Of a stretch of 45,192 nucleotides of DNA, positions 17,801-28,540 are shown in pieces. Source of the stretch: Verrucomicrobiota bacterium (GTDB lineage: Bacteria; Verrucomicrobiota; Verrucomicrobiia; Verrucomicrobiales; DEV007); contig JAJRVS010000326.1 of NCBI GenBank assembly GCA_024277195.1, positions 1 through 45,192 of the forward strand, given 5' to 3'. Below the pieces are notes generated by a model. That model saw only the letters and a list, made by a program, of their open reading frames with translations, was not told the origin of the DNA and ran no database searches. Numbering within the stretch: the first letter of the stretch is position 1; every line of letters begins with the position of its first letter. The translations under genes and the position numbers were made by a program.

Positions 17801-17941
17801 TGGGCCGTGACAGCTGTTGCAGCGTTTTTTGAACAGTGGTAGAACGTCGTCTTCCAGATTGGTCGGACTATCAGCAGCAGTCAACGCGAGGGGTGTCAGC
17901 AGAGCCGAGAGCAGAAGCAGTTGTGAGAAAAAACGTTTCAT
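14807..17941 (-). CDS. PSD1 / planctomycete cytochrome C protein (PSCyt1-DUF1549-DUF1553)
   Basis: A 1044-residue exported protein (signal peptide MKRFFSQLLLLSALLTPLALTA). Haem-binding CNSCH at 41-45 lies in the PSCyt1 domain (to about 115); DUF1549 follows (DRFISAKLAKKDLQLSP, RRAAFDLTGLPPT) with a second CxxCH in KCAQCHDHKFEP. About 230 central residues form an inserted lectin-like beta-rich region. The DUF1553/PSD1 domain occupies about 745-1040 (RVTMNRMWQRHFATGIV, HPELLEHLA). This class is hugely expanded in planctomycetes and verrucomicrobia, is suspected to act in periplasmic electron transfer during polysaccharide use, and has no proven reaction. Its ATG overlaps the ROK stop (ATGA), so the two are translationally coupled, and DUF1501 follows. 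Confidence 0.95.
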   Translation of the reverse strand: MKRFFSQLLLLSALLTPLALTAADSPTNLEDDVLPLFKKRCNSCHGPLKAKGKLTLSNARYIARGGEHGAVVTPGQLDKSKLWPLVENNAMPEDEPLNDKEKEVLRQWIIAGAPGLPEYVEGDLAPIEHWAFAPLQDSKPPVLPKSKNKNTKLTDIDRFISAKLAKKDLQLSPQADRETLIRRAAFDLTGLPPTLDEKQIYLNDSQSGAYARMIDRYLASDHYGERWGRFWLDVAGYADSDGYFIDFDQVRPLAYLYRDYVIRSFNSNKPFDQFVREQLAGDELSGYRPGTELTPEQVDMLIATHYLRNSEDGTDRDMGTPEERITTRYATLEGTMQIVGSSLMGMTIKCAQCHDHKFEPITQRQYYEFQSILYPAFDINNWVTPKNRWVDTAPTKVLNTWKVKVKNAEDQLLADKKSFAAWEKQTRPVGELLWQSDFGKGTDELKKNWSVQTPKADSPKVEFSETAKIKAYVKDGVLKMEDAKPSRFTWITTQKQFDWTPEQTGEWVQLTFDIVEGSGSSKGKLARFGFLIATSTAQGSKTTGNVLIDSSPSYGIDVITNSLKKGGMRGQAGARFRGYFAGDNYGIRVTNSGDGNFIIEHVLNGLPEETESSRPRVVRSMSVTAAQLPNGGIGFAYRGEGFHYSVDNIRVERSVPKQNSVALQSSREKLDQARDVELSKAEASENMIKQLQGERPGKVAWVTDRSDKAADVFLLKRGSYFNKGEKVSPNVFSFLSGGSHSFDPATIAKKQAGQSTGRRLAFAQWITRTDSRASALLARVTMNRMWQRHFATGIVASTENLGYSGSSPSHPELLEHLAADFINSGWDLKAAHRKIMLSAVYRQSSAENQNGQQIDPANRLLWRAPVRRLDAEAIRDAMLAVSGQLDHKMGGPYVPTKKLGSGEVIVEKNGSASQRRSIYLQYRRSQEHTLMQTFDAPKMVVNCVRRNLTTVPLQSLSLMNSTFILDRSADMATRLAKEMPDPSARIERAFQLAWGRSPSKEEKKLATTFLSQQPSRYKSKQKGNWAWRDFCQSLLASSGFLYLE

Positions 17942-19113
17942 GATTTGGTCGGCAGTTGGGCGATGAGTTGTTCGATGATAGCCAGTCCGGCTCCGTTGAG
18001 CGGGTCCGCGCGGGTGAGTTTGACTTGGCAGTTTTCCAACAGGGGAGACAGGCAGAAACGAGGTAAGCGCTCTATCAATTGATCAAAACAGTGAGCATCA
18101 TTTTCCAAAAAGCGGCCGAGCAAAAATACGGTTGAAGGGTTGTAGGCTTGCAGGGTCAAGGCGATGGCGATGGCAAGGTGGTCGAGGAATCGGGATACTT
18201 CAGTGGCGATGAGTTGCGGGTTGTTTTTTTGGATTTCCAGCATTTCTGCTATTGATACTTCCCGGTCTAGCTTTTTTGTTACCTGCTTGAGTAAAGCGAG
18301 ATCGGTGGCTTGGGTTTCCAGGCAACCATGGTTGCCGCAACCGCAGAGTTCACCGTCTGGATTGATGACGATGTGGCCGATCTCACCCGCCATGCCACGA
18401 GCGCCGGTGATGCGGTGACCGTCCGAGCAGGCGGCGGCTCCGAGGCCACCGAGGTAGTTGATCAGGGCGAAATTTTCAAGGCCGTTAGCTTGACCGCGGA
18501 TTTGTTCGACTAAAAACTGGGATTCCATCACTCCGGTGAGTTTGGTTTTTAGCCCCGTGAGCTTTTCCAGATCGGCGAGCAGGTCATGGCCATCGATCGA
18601 GGGGATGTTGGGGGTTATTTTGACTTCGCCGCTACGGCTGTCGATCAAGCCCGGCACACAGACGCCAAGACCGAGAGTGTTGGCGGTGGTGTTCTGATCC
18701 AGTTTTTTTACCAGTTTGATGATTTGTTCTAACAGGGAGGCGTAGTTCTGTGGCGTTGCGCTTTTTTCCATTTGGCCGGTCACTGCGCCATTCAAAGCAA
18801 TGCTGCCGGCTCGCACTTCGATCGGGCCGAGCGCCAGCGCGATCACTTGCGCTTTGTCTGCCGACATGCGTAGGAAATTACCGGGGCGGCCTGCGCCGTT
18901 CTGCTGCTGCCCGCTACAAGACTCGGCGAAACTGCTCGCTTCCAGGGAATCGCAGATTTTGACGGCAGTGGCGTATCCCAGCCCGGTGTGTTTTGCCACG
19001 TCGGAACGCGACAGCGGGCCGCGGGTTTGCAGGCTACGCACCACACGTTCGCGATTGACTCGACGTAGCAGGCCGGGGCGCGCCTGGGCAGGAATTTGAG
19101 GGAAAGCGATCAT
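17938..19113 (-). CDS. ROK-family transcriptional repressor (NagC/XylR-like)
   Basis: A 391-residue protein. A winged helix-turn-helix occupies about residues 20-75 (RGPLSRSDVAKHTGLGYATAVKI), then a ROK sugar-kinase-like fold with the zinc motif GEIGHIVINPDGELCGCGNHGCLE (ligands H247, C257, C259, C264). The kinase elements are gone: no DxGxT ATP motif, and the catalytic Asp site normally in ENDxN is MESQF (196-200). It is therefore a sensor and repressor, not an active kinase. ROK repressors release DNA when bound by a sugar or sugar phosphate. It leads an operon with PSD1 (4-bp overlap) and DUF1501, with a palindromic operator 11 nt before its start, implying autoregulation. Confidence 0.92.
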   Translation of the reverse strand: MIAFPQIPAQARPGLLRRVNRERVVRSLQTRGPLSRSDVAKHTGLGYATAVKICDSLEASSFAESCSGQQQNGAGRPGNFLRMSADKAQVIALALGPIEVRAGSIALNGAVTGQMEKSATPQNYASLLEQIIKLVKKLDQNTTANTLGLGVCVPGLIDSRSGEVKITPNIPSIDGHDLLADLEKLTGLKTKLTGVMESQFLVEQIRGQANGLENFALINYLGGLGAAACSDGHRITGARGMAGEIGHIVINPDGELCGCGNHGCLETQATDLALLKQVTKKLDREVSIAEMLEIQKNNPQLIATEVSRFLDHLAIAIALTLQAYNPSTVFLLGRFLENDAHCFDQLIERLPRFCLSPLLENCQVKLTRADPLNGAGLAIIEQLIAQLPTKS

Positions 19114-19123
19114 GCTGTAGTTA

Positions 19124-19146
19124 ATTTTATCACTATGTGATAAAAT
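19124..19146. promoter_or_regulatory. Palindromic operator upstream of the ROK repressor
   Basis: TTTTATCAC, three bases, GTGATAAAA: perfect 9-bp arms, 10 bp with the flanking A/T pair. It lies 10 nt before the repressor ATG, exactly where an autoregulated promoter would be blocked. The arm sequence resembles A/T-flanked ROK/NagC-type sites in general shape. Binding by the adjacent ROK protein is inferred. Confidence 0.75.
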
Positions 19147-19230
19147 GCAAGTGAAAAGTTGTTATTGGGGATGGGTGGTAAGCGGGAAAGGGATTTGCGA
19201 GCTGTTTGAGTCTGTCTGGGGGGAATTGTC

Positions 19231-19252
19231 CAAAAGAAGGGAGGCACTCCCT
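19231..19252 (-). terminator. Likely intrinsic terminator of the first sulfatase gene
   Basis: On the minus strand AGGGAG, a 3-nt loop and CTCCCT are followed by TCTTTT. The hairpin overlaps the stop codon of the sulfatase gene. Confidence 0.5.
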
Positions 19253-20975
19253 AATGCTTTTTCCTGCGCGCCTCATTCCTTCTTTTGCGCACTTCTGGCC
19301 ATGGCACGACATGGGTGCGGTGCGCGTAGGCTTTCCACATCTTGGCTAATTGTTTTACCTTGTCTGGCATGGTCGCGGCTAAATCGTTCAATTCACTGCG
19401 GTCTTTACTGATGTCATATAACTCCCACTTCCCCTTGATTCCATTGGCTACCAGTTTCCAATTGCCAGACCTGACTGCGCGGTTGCCTTCGTGTTCCCAG
19501 TAGATCGCCTCACGCTCAATTTGATCTCCTTTGCCCTCAAATGCGAGACGCAAACTTTTCCCCTCCATCGGCGTGATATTTTTTCCACCGTGAAAAGTTC
19601 TTGGGTATTCCGCTCCTGCTACATCAACACAAGTTGCCATCAGATCGATCAAGTGGCTTGGCGTGTTTTCCCACTCTCCCTCCCGACTGATTTTCGCCGG
19701 CCAGTGCGCGATCAGGGGAGTGGAGATTCCGCCCTCGTGAACCCAATGTTTGTATTCGCGGAAGGGAGTGTTCGACACCGTGGCCCAGGCTTTGCCATAA
19801 CCAATGTAAGTGTCTGAGGGGCCAGCTAAAACTCCTTTGCCCTGTCGCATGGGGAACCCGTCGCGAGTCTGTTTCGGGATCATATCAAGTTGCAGGTAGC
19901 TTTTAGAAAGCGGATTAAGGGAGGGGTTCGCCTGGCGTTGGGCTCCATTATCACCTCGGCCCATGCCCTCGTGACTGCCTCCGTTATCTTGGAAAAAAAG
20001 TAGCAGCGTGTTTTCATATTGTCCCGTTTCTTTCAAGCTTTTCACAATACGCCCTATGCCCTGATCCATATTGTCAATCATAGCAGCATAAACTTCCATG
20101 TTAACGATATCCCACTTCAGGTGATCGCTTTCCTTCCAACTGTCTTTTAATTTGCTGAGCTTCGCGCTCTGTGAATCAATCAATCCGAGTTTGATCATTT
20201 TTTCATAACGAGCTTTCCGGATAGTATCATAACCTGCACCATACTGCCCCTTGTACTTTGCGATATCACGCTTCCTCGCATGCATCGGCCAGTGTGCCGA
20301 GGTGTAAGCGACATACATAAAAAAAGGTGAGTCATCCTGATCCTGATGATGCTCCTGAACGAAGCGCACAGCATGGTCGCTGATCGCATCGGTGTAATAA
20401 AACTCCTCGGGTTGATACTCAGGATCGTCAAAGGGGGAGATGAAGGCATTGTCACGAGTCAGTGAGTTAGGATCAAAAAAACTGCCTGCCCCGTGGATCG
20501 TGCCATAAAAACGATCAAAACCACGCTGGAGAGGCCAGTTGCGACGATCCGTATCAGATTTCGCCTGAGTTTTTTTTGTTACATGCCATTTGCCCGTAAC
20601 ATAAGTCCGGTAGCCTGCTGTTTTTAATACTTCGGCAATGGTGACGCTGTTGCGATTGAGTTCACCTCGGTAGCCATCCATCCCCAGGTCATCCATCATA
20701 TCGCCGATTCCAGCCTGATGAGGGTATAGCCCAGTCAACAAACTGGCGCGAGTGGGACAGCAACGGGAGGTGTTGTAAAATTGTCGGAAGCGCAAGCCTC
20801 CCTCAGCCAGTTTATCAAGATTCGGAGTTTTGATTTCACTGCCATAACAACCAATATCTGAAATGCCCATATCGTCTCCCATCATGAGAATGATATTAGG
20901 GCGCTCCGCAGCAGCGTAAGTGGAAATACAGGCTAACTGCAAAGCGCAAATAGCAGCAATAATTTTTTTAATCAT
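19251..20975 (-). CDS. Secreted arylsulfatase, formylglycine type (CCPTR)
   Basis: A 574-residue sulfatase (family S1, PF00884) with signal peptide (ICALQLACISTYAAA). The maturation motif C72-C-P-T-R76 marks C72 as the residue converted to formylglycine; the ensuing ASLLTGLYPHQAGIG is canonical. Metal ligands D34/D35 (MMGDDMG) and a later DNGGS complete the calcium site. GKWHVT is the conserved Lys/His active-site segment. It belongs to the AtsA-like arylsulfatase branch with a C-terminal WELYDISKDRSELNDLA. It removes sulfate esters outside the cytoplasm. It lies downstream of another sulfatase gene, with 291 bp of repeat-like DNA between, and next to the ROK operator region. Confidence 0.95.
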   Translation of the reverse strand: MIKKIIAAICALQLACISTYAAAERPNIILMMGDDMGISDIGCYGSEIKTPNLDKLAEGGLRFRQFYNTSRCCPTRASLLTGLYPHQAGIGDMMDDLGMDGYRGELNRNSVTIAEVLKTAGYRTYVTGKWHVTKKTQAKSDTDRRNWPLQRGFDRFYGTIHGAGSFFDPNSLTRDNAFISPFDDPEYQPEEFYYTDAISDHAVRFVQEHHQDQDDSPFFMYVAYTSAHWPMHARKRDIAKYKGQYGAGYDTIRKARYEKMIKLGLIDSQSAKLSKLKDSWKESDHLKWDIVNMEVYAAMIDNMDQGIGRIVKSLKETGQYENTLLLFFQDNGGSHEGMGRGDNGAQRQANPSLNPLSKSYLQLDMIPKQTRDGFPMRQGKGVLAGPSDTYIGYGKAWATVSNTPFREYKHWVHEGGISTPLIAHWPAKISREGEWENTPSHLIDLMATCVDVAGAEYPRTFHGGKNITPMEGKSLRLAFEGKGDQIEREAIYWEHEGNRAVRSGNWKLVANGIKGKWELYDISKDRSELNDLAATMPDKVKQLAKMWKAYAHRTHVVPWPEVRKRRNEARRKKH

Positions 20976-21012
20976 AGGTTTAGTGGTAACTATTTAGTGC
21001 AAATCGGTGTCA

Positions 21013-21213
21013 TTTGCCTTTGGGTAATAATCTCTGGCTATTTGCTTTCGGGTAATTTCCTCCAGCTATCTCTACTTCGTTCCGATTCACTACGCTCGGC
21101 TGTGGTTAAATTTTCAAATTTTGGCTCATCAACTCTAATCGATCTGAACCGTTGAAAGATATTGGCAGCTTTTTCTTTTCTTATTTGCCTTCGGGTGGTG
21201 TCCTCCCGCTGTC
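21013..21213. repeat. Three copies of a degenerate TTTGCCTTCGGGTAAT-nn-TCTCCnGCT word between two sulfatase genes
   Basis: Copies begin at 21013 (ttgcctttgggtaat), 21041 (tttgctttcgggtaat) and 21183 (tttgccttcgggtggt), each followed by a tcctcc/tctctgg-gct stretch. The rest of the 291-bp gap between the sulfatases (20976-21266) holds low-complexity text and the periodic word at 21235. No gene is seen. Confidence 0.45.
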
Positions 21214-21234
21214 TTGCTGCGCTGCGGCTGCGTC

Positions 21235-21260
21235 CATCCGCGAAATCCGCGGTTAAAATT
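21235..21260. repeat. Periodic CGCGGAT word (minus orientation)
   Basis: Read on the minus strand this is AACCGCGGATT then TCGCGGATGG, a sibling of the CACGGAT word at 13161. It sits a few bases from the stop of the second sulfatase gene. Confidence 0.45.
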
Positions 21261-21266
21261 CTTTCT

Positions 21267-22682
21267 TTATTTTTTCTTCTTTTTCCGCCTTTGTCTGACT
21301 TGATGTTCAAGGGCTTGCAACTCCGTCTGTTGCCCTTTGTCTCCACTGGCTTCCATCCAGGCTTTCAATTTACTCTTAAGCTCAGCCTTGACCGACGCTA
21401 AGCTGGGGTCATTGGCTAGATTTTCCCATTCGTAAGGATCCTTGTTTATATCATAGAGTTCCTCACTTGGGCGCACACGGTAGCGCTTCACCTTATCCGC
21501 CGCGTCGGCATCTCCTGCGGTGGCTTTGGCTTCCCATGAAAGAAATTCAGGTGATTCCATGCAGATGTTTTGAAACTCAACTTCTGGCGTCAAATTCCAG
21601 ATATATTTATACCGTTCGCTACGGATCGAACGAATACCAAATGAGTCTGATCCGCTGAGAATTCCCCGTGTGGTCATGATTCCGTAAACAAAGTTTTTGT
21701 GAGTTTTTTTCTTCCCTAGAAGAACGGGAAGAAACCTCTCGCCATCAAGGTCAGTATCCATGCCCCCACCAGCCACATCGATGAACGTAGGTAGTAAATC
21801 AACGTATTCGATCATCGCATCGCTCACCTCACCGGCAGCCACCTTGCCTGGCCAACGAACGATGCAGGCACTCTGCAAACCGGTATCATAACAAGTCCAT
21901 TTACCAAAAGGAAAAGAAGATCCCTGCTCGGAAATCACTATCACCACCGTATTCTCAGCAAGATCGTTTTGTTTGAGCAGCGTCAACAGCTCACCCACCT
22001 GATTATCGAAATAGGTGATTTCTGCCAAGTAACGAGTCATCGCTTCACGAGTCTCCGGTGTGTCGACAAAGTACGGGGGCAGCTTGAGATCAGCCGCTTT
22101 GTAACGCGACGCATCACCTTTGTTCCATGGGGAGTGTGGTTCATTAGAACAAGCGATTAGGCAAAAAGGCTTATCGTTTTGCTTCGATTCTTTCATCAAT
22201 GCGGCGATAGCCTCCATGTTAGGATTATTTTTCACTTTTCCATCTCGTAGGTATTCGAAAGGAAAAACCTTTTTCGGTGAAATGTGAGTCTTGCCGCTAA
22301 GCGCGACTCGATAGTTGAGCTGTTTGAGGTAGTGGGCTACACTTTTTGTCCCTTCTTTGGCAAAAGTATGATTTGGATAGGCACCGCTCTTCACGGGATA
22401 AAGTCCGGTATAAATATTGTGCCGCGTGGGTGAACACATCGGTGCCGCTTGAAAACAACGAGTGAAACGCATGCCTTCCGCTGCCAAACGATCAATATTT
22501 GGGGTGAACGCCTGACCACCGTAACAAGCAATGTCGCGGAACGTGCAATCATCAGCGATGATGAATAGAAAATTGGGTGGGTCGGCGGCTGAGCTTGACC
22601 AAGAAAAATTCAGTAGCAAAGCCAAAGTGATCGTCAGTGCTTTTATAACTGCAGTTTTAGAAAAAGAACCTAATAATCCCAT
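21267..22682 (-). CDS. Secreted sulfatase, formylglycine type (CSPTR), heparan-N-sulfatase-like branch
   Basis: A 471-residue sulfatase with a signal peptide (ITLALLLNFSWSSSAA). The site is C83-S-P-T-R87, with metal ligands D44/D45 (IIADDCTFRD) and the active-site string SGKTHISP. The closing DPYEWENLANDP is typical of sulfatases acting on carbohydrate sulfates. The C-terminus ends in a run of lysines (RQRRKKKKK). Its shape, with LIACSNEPHSPWNKGD, resembles sulfatases related to human N-sulfoglucosamine sulfohydrolase, but substrate prediction from this is weak. Both upstream DNA and downstream DNA are repeat-rich. Confidence 0.93.
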   Translation of the reverse strand: MGLLGSFSKTAVIKALTITLALLLNFSWSSSAADPPNFLFIIADDCTFRDIACYGGQAFTPNIDRLAAEGMRFTRCFQAAPMCSPTRHNIYTGLYPVKSGAYPNHTFAKEGTKSVAHYLKQLNYRVALSGKTHISPKKVFPFEYLRDGKVKNNPNMEAIAALMKESKQNDKPFCLIACSNEPHSPWNKGDASRYKAADLKLPPYFVDTPETREAMTRYLAEITYFDNQVGELLTLLKQNDLAENTVVIVISEQGSSFPFGKWTCYDTGLQSACIVRWPGKVAAGEVSDAMIEYVDLLPTFIDVAGGGMDTDLDGERFLPVLLGKKKTHKNFVYGIMTTRGILSGSDSFGIRSIRSERYKYIWNLTPEVEFQNICMESPEFLSWEAKATAGDADAADKVKRYRVRPSEELYDINKDPYEWENLANDPSLASVKAELKSKLKAWMEASGDKGQQTELQALEHQVRQRRKKKKK

Positions 22683-22748
22683 GACTCATAGGTAAACATG
22701 GAAAGCTAGATCACAAAAGAAAATGCACACGCAATCACGCCTTTGACA

Positions 22749-22935
22749 AGCTGACAGGCCCAAGGGGCCGACCCTATGCTAGCCTAGGGCAAGTTCGCCC
22801 TGGGAATGGATGGTTTTGATTCTTAAGTCCCAACGGGACGGACCTATCCGTTACAGATTTAGGGTCGCCCTTACAGGCTGACATAAAGCCGCGCCTCTGG
22901 TGCTTAGGAAACAAGGAGAGCAGCTTGTAAAGCTG
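22749..22935. repeat. Cluster of short-loop hairpins between icd and the sulfatase gene
   Basis: A non-coding stretch contains GGCCC-AAG-GGGCC (22757-22769), AGGGC/GCCCT (22786-22801), GTCCC-AAC-GGGAC (22827-22839) and CAGCTT-GTA-AAGCTG (22921-22935). Three have 3-nt loops on 5-6-bp stems, as in the element at 7931. It fills most of the 277-bp gap downstream of the isocitrate dehydrogenase gene, and the last hairpin could assist termination there. Confidence 0.55.
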
Positions 22936-22959
22936 TGTCACACGGGATTTCTCCTTTGG

Positions 22960-25197
<2,238 letters not shown>

Positions 25198-25291
25198 TCA
25201 GTAAAATTTTTGCTGCCTATTTAAGGCATAAGAGGCACGAGGTCAAAGGCTAGTGCGGAAAAGCAGCAAAATCTGCGGGTAAAAGCAGGGT

Positions 25292-25312
25292 TGCGGGGGG
25301 ATTTGCCCCGCA
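25292..25312. repeat. GC-rich REP-like hairpin between the nitrilase and icd genes
   Basis: TGCGGGG / CCCCGCA arms (7 bp) enclose a 7-nt loop. On the minus strand it lies between the nitrilase-family stop and the icd start and could act as a weak terminator, although no T-run follows directly. It resembles REP-type palindromes. Confidence 0.4.
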
Positions 25313-25375
25313 CGAACGTATGAGGTTTTTTTAGGAAAAGGGGTTGTTGGAGAGGGCTCTGCGAGAAAAGCCGGC

Positions 25376-26752
25376 TTATTTCTCTGGCTCAGGAACCACC
25401 GGACGGTGTCGGGGCAGTTCGGCTTTGAAGTCGCCGATGGAGCGCCACAGGGTGCGTTTGTCGAGATCGACTTCGGCGACGACGACGGTGCCCCAGTCTT
25501 TGGCGGCTACCAGTGGATCGCCTTGATGATCATAGATCGCTGAGCGGATCCATGGGGTTTGGGAATCGGTGTAGGTGCTGCTGACCAGGTAGATCGAATT
25601 TTCCAGCGCGCGGGCACTGGCGAGGCGCGGGTTGCATCCCCACACTGGCCAGGCGATCAGCTCGGCTCCTTTTTTGCTGAGTTCGCGAGCCACTTCTGGG
25701 AAATAACCATCGTAGCAGACCATCATACCCATTTTCCCAAAACGGGTATCAAAGACAGGGTAATCGTGACCGGGGGCGACGCCTCGTTCGATCTCTTCAC
25801 GTGGCAGCGAGACTTTGCGATATTTGCCCGCAATCGATCCGTCGGGGCCAATCAGTGCCGCCACGTTATAAACCAGATGACCGGCTTTTTCATACAGCCC
25901 GACGACGATATAAAGATTGTGTTTTTTTGCCAGTTTACCAAAAAAATTGGTGGTGGGTCCGGGAACCGGTTCTGCCACGTCGGCGGGTTTTTTGCCGAGT
26001 CCGTAATAAGTGATGGTTTCGCCTAAAACCACCAGGTCGGCTTTTTTCTTGGCAGCTTCTTCGATCATGGGAGTGAACAGCTTGCAGTTGCCCATCGGGG
26101 TTTTGCCGCCTTTGGGGCGAAAGTGGACAGTGGCTAAGCGCACTTTGCGTGCTTTGGGGGCGGCGGTTTTTTTCATCGAGATGTCGCTCCACTCGATTTG
26201 TCCCTGCGGTGCCCACATCAAGTGCAGTTCGACCAGCGCATGGGTGGCACCTTTAGGCGCGAGGTAGGTTTCGGAAACTTCCGTCCAGCCCTGGTTGTCG
26301 GTTAGTTTGTCAGTCGGGTGCTCGGCACGCAGAATACCGTTGCCGGCACTGCGCATGTCGTCGGCAACCGGGCCGCGGTCATTTTGCACCGGTTTGCCGT
26401 TTTCATCTTCCCATAACAATCGAACTGTGGCGGAATGGCGGGGCAGTGCCACTGCGGAAACTTTGCGAAAAGCCTCGAAGCGATAATGTTGGCCACCTGT
26501 AACGGGGAACCTGCGTGACCAGTAACCATCGAGGCCTTCGCGCTGGTCGTGTTTGATCACCAGACGTTGCGTATTGTTGTGGCCGCCGTCGGCAATGGAA
26601 TCAAAGCTCGGTCGAATTTCATCCCGCGAGGCTTCTGCCGTCCAGGTCTTGTTCGTTTGGTTAGTTGGGTCTGCCGATGCCGGTAGGGTGCAAGTGATCA
26701 GTAGTGCGGCGAATGCCAGGATGAAGGGATGCGGGGGATACAGAGGGTTCAT
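25376..26752 (-). CDS. Secreted carbon-nitrogen hydrolase (nitrilase superfamily) with an N-terminal beta-rich domain
   Basis: A 458-residue protein from the ATG at 26752, which opens a signal peptide ([18 protein letters not shown]). Residues about 30-195 form a beta-rich domain with [31 protein letters not shown] and [24 protein letters not shown], which resembles a carbohydrate-binding jelly roll. The nitrilase domain (about 205-455) has the triad E245 (VVLGETIT), K313 (KYRKVSLP) and C346 ([11 protein letters not shown]). The family hydrolyses amides or nitriles; secreted forms are rare. It lies 25 bp after the BNR_4 gene and is probably co-transcribed with it. Possible substrates are acylated amino sugars or amides; this is speculation. 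Confidence 0.88.
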   Translation of the reverse strand: MNPLYPPHPFILAFAALLITCTLPASADPTNQTNKTWTAEASRDEIRPSFDSIADGGHNNTQRLVIKHDQREGLDGYWSRRFPVTGGQHYRFEAFRKVSAVALPRHSATVRLLWEDENGKPVQNDRGPVADDMRSAGNGILRAEHPTDKLTDNQGWTEVSETYLAPKGATHALVELHLMWAPQGQIEWSDISMKKTAAPKARKVRLATVHFRPKGGKTPMGNCKLFTPMIEEAAKKKADLVVLGETITYYGLGKKPADVAEPVPGPTTNFFGKLAKKHNLYIVVGLYEKAGHLVYNVAALIGPDGSIAGKYRKVSLPREEIERGVAPGHDYPVFDTRFGKMGMMVCYDGYFPEVARELSKKGAELIAWPVWGCNPRLASARALENSIYLVSSTYTDSQTPWIRSAIYDHQGDPLVAAKDWGTVVVAEVDLDKRTLWRSIGDFKAELPRHRPVVPEPEK

Positions 26753-26777
26753 TGGAAGGTTTGATGGACAACTATTT

Positions 26778-28259
26778 TTAGTGGTCAGTGCCGATAGGAA
26801 TTGGCTTGGCATAATCACTTTTCATAGTTTCAGGCAATTGGTAAACTTTACCATCACGATCTGAGAAATAAAGTCTCGATGGCGAGGGTTTGCGACCATG
26901 GCCGTCTGCCCAGAAAGCGAAAAAGTCGGGATGCGCGTCGAGAGGCTGGCGAACATAAGTATGGTTCATCGGGCTGCCGCTGGTGAGTTGGTGGGTTTTT
27001 TTCCATGTTTCGCCTTGATCATGACTGGTCCACATGGCGACTTCTCCGCCAGGATTATAGGGCTGGGGTCCGGTCTGGGTGGGCCCGATGATTCGCCAGT
27101 CATTTTTGGCGACCAGCCAAAGTGATCCGCTGTCGTAATTGTTATCTGAAGCGGTTACCGGACGAATCAGCCACTGCTTGCCATCCCAACGAGCGGTCGT
27201 CCAGGTTCTGGGATCGTTCTTGGGTCCTGCTTCGTAGCCTTTGCTGGTGATGTAGAGGATGACGGGACGATCCTGTTCGTCGAAACGAATATCCTTCATG
27301 TAAACATTGAGTCCTTCCGAGGCGTAGTCGTGAACGAGTGCAGGATTGGCGACTTGTCGCAGCGGCAGTGACAGGGGGGTGCCGCCAGCCGTTTGCCAGG
27401 TGTTACCGAAATCAGGAGTTTCGACGTAATACAGATTGGTTCGCCAGTTGAGGCCTTTATCTTTGGGGTGGTAATTAAATGCGGATCCGGCACGCTGGTG
27501 ACCGAGGCCGCTGACTTGATAGTGTCCCGTTCCAATGGCAGCCAGTCGCTGCCATGATCCCCATGTCACTCCGTCCTTGCTGACCATTGCGCCAATCGTT
27601 CGTGCTGCGGGATCTTTGTATCGGGTGAAAAAACATAAAAAGCCTTTTCCCGGGCGATGCCAGGCTTGCATGTATGAAAAATTAGTGATGGGGGCTCGTT
27701 TTTTGCCATCCAGGTAGGTAGCTGGAACCAATTCAAATTCATCAATGTCATAGGGCTTTTTGCTGCGGTGAATATATGAAGGACGACTGGTTCCGTGAGA
27801 CGTTGAGAAAATCCAAATAAAACCCTGGTCGTCGATCGAGATGACCGGGTTGTCATGGGCGTCATCGGTTTGTTTGTTCAACAAGATGGTTGGACGGGGA
27901 ACACTTTTTGTTTTGTGATCAAAAAACGATACCATGTGCAGCAGTTGAGGCTTGTTGCCTTTTGTTGTTCCTCCGTAACAAAAGAATGTTTTATCAGCTT
28001 CCTTGCTGTAGATGGCGAAGGGCTTGTGCTTGGCAGGATAGGTGCCCAGACCTCCGCTGTATTTGTAAACATACTCGTCGTTCGAGCGCTGGTTCATATA
28101 CCAGATACCTCTGTAACCATCAGCTTTGAGGTTCAGAGTGACCGAGTCATCGGCGTATGCTTTAAGACTAAGGATTTGCACTGCCAGCGACAAGGTGATC
28201 AGTAACAACAAACGAGTGAGCAGAATTTTTCTGAAAATGAACTGAGCTGGAGGATTCAT
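26778..28259 (-). CDS. BNR_4 beta-propeller protein, secreted (possible polysaccharide lyase or sialidase-like enzyme)
   Basis: A 493-residue secreted protein; the ATG at 28259 gives a clean signal peptide ([20 protein letters not shown]), and in-frame starts at 28304 and 28406 lack a ribosome site. The mature part is a seven-bladed-propeller BNR_4 family (PF15892) sequence with [37 protein letters not shown] at its start, an Asp-box-like SHDQGETW and H/R/Y-rich loops ([17 protein letters not shown]). Relatives include ulvan lyase families and uncharacterised proteins in marine polysaccharide loci. Activity cannot be assigned, but the presence of sulfatases nearby fits an ulvan-type substrate. 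It heads a two-gene unit with the nitrilase-like gene. Confidence 0.75.
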   Translation of the reverse strand: MNPPAQFIFRKILLTRLLLLITLSLAVQILSLKAYADDSVTLNLKADGYRGIWYMNQRSNDEYVYKYSGGLGTYPAKHKPFAIYSKEADKTFFCYGGTTKGNKPQLLHMVSFFDHKTKSVPRPTILLNKQTDDAHDNPVISIDDQGFIWIFSTSHGTSRPSYIHRSKKPYDIDEFELVPATYLDGKKRAPITNFSYMQAWHRPGKGFLCFFTRYKDPAARTIGAMVSKDGVTWGSWQRLAAIGTGHYQVSGLGHQRAGSAFNYHPKDKGLNWRTNLYYVETPDFGNTWQTAGGTPLSLPLRQVANPALVHDYASEGLNVYMKDIRFDEQDRPVILYITSKGYEAGPKNDPRTWTTARWDGKQWLIRPVTASDNNYDSGSLWLVAKNDWRIIGPTQTGPQPYNPGGEVAMWTSHDQGETWKKTHQLTSGSPMNHTYVRQPLDAHPDFFAFWADGHGRKPSPSRLYFSDRDGKVYQLPETMKSDYAKPIPIGTDH

Positions 28260-28540
28260 GGTTTTTTTGGTGGAGAGTGGTTGATGAAATACAATGGGCT
28301 TCATTAGGTAATAGCCGTAATCCAAATTTGTCAGGGCATGGTTTTGACCGTTATGAATTTTATATGATCTCAAGAGGGGAATGTTATCTTTGTCAATGAG
28401 CCGCACCGACTTAGGAATTGGTAATGGTTGAGCGCAGTGATTGAGTGGGCGGGAGCAAGCGCGGCTAATTTTGTAGGAAAAAGTTTTTTCTTTGCATTAG
28501 GCCTTTTTTATCCAAGATTGCTGCATCTAGATTTACTGAT

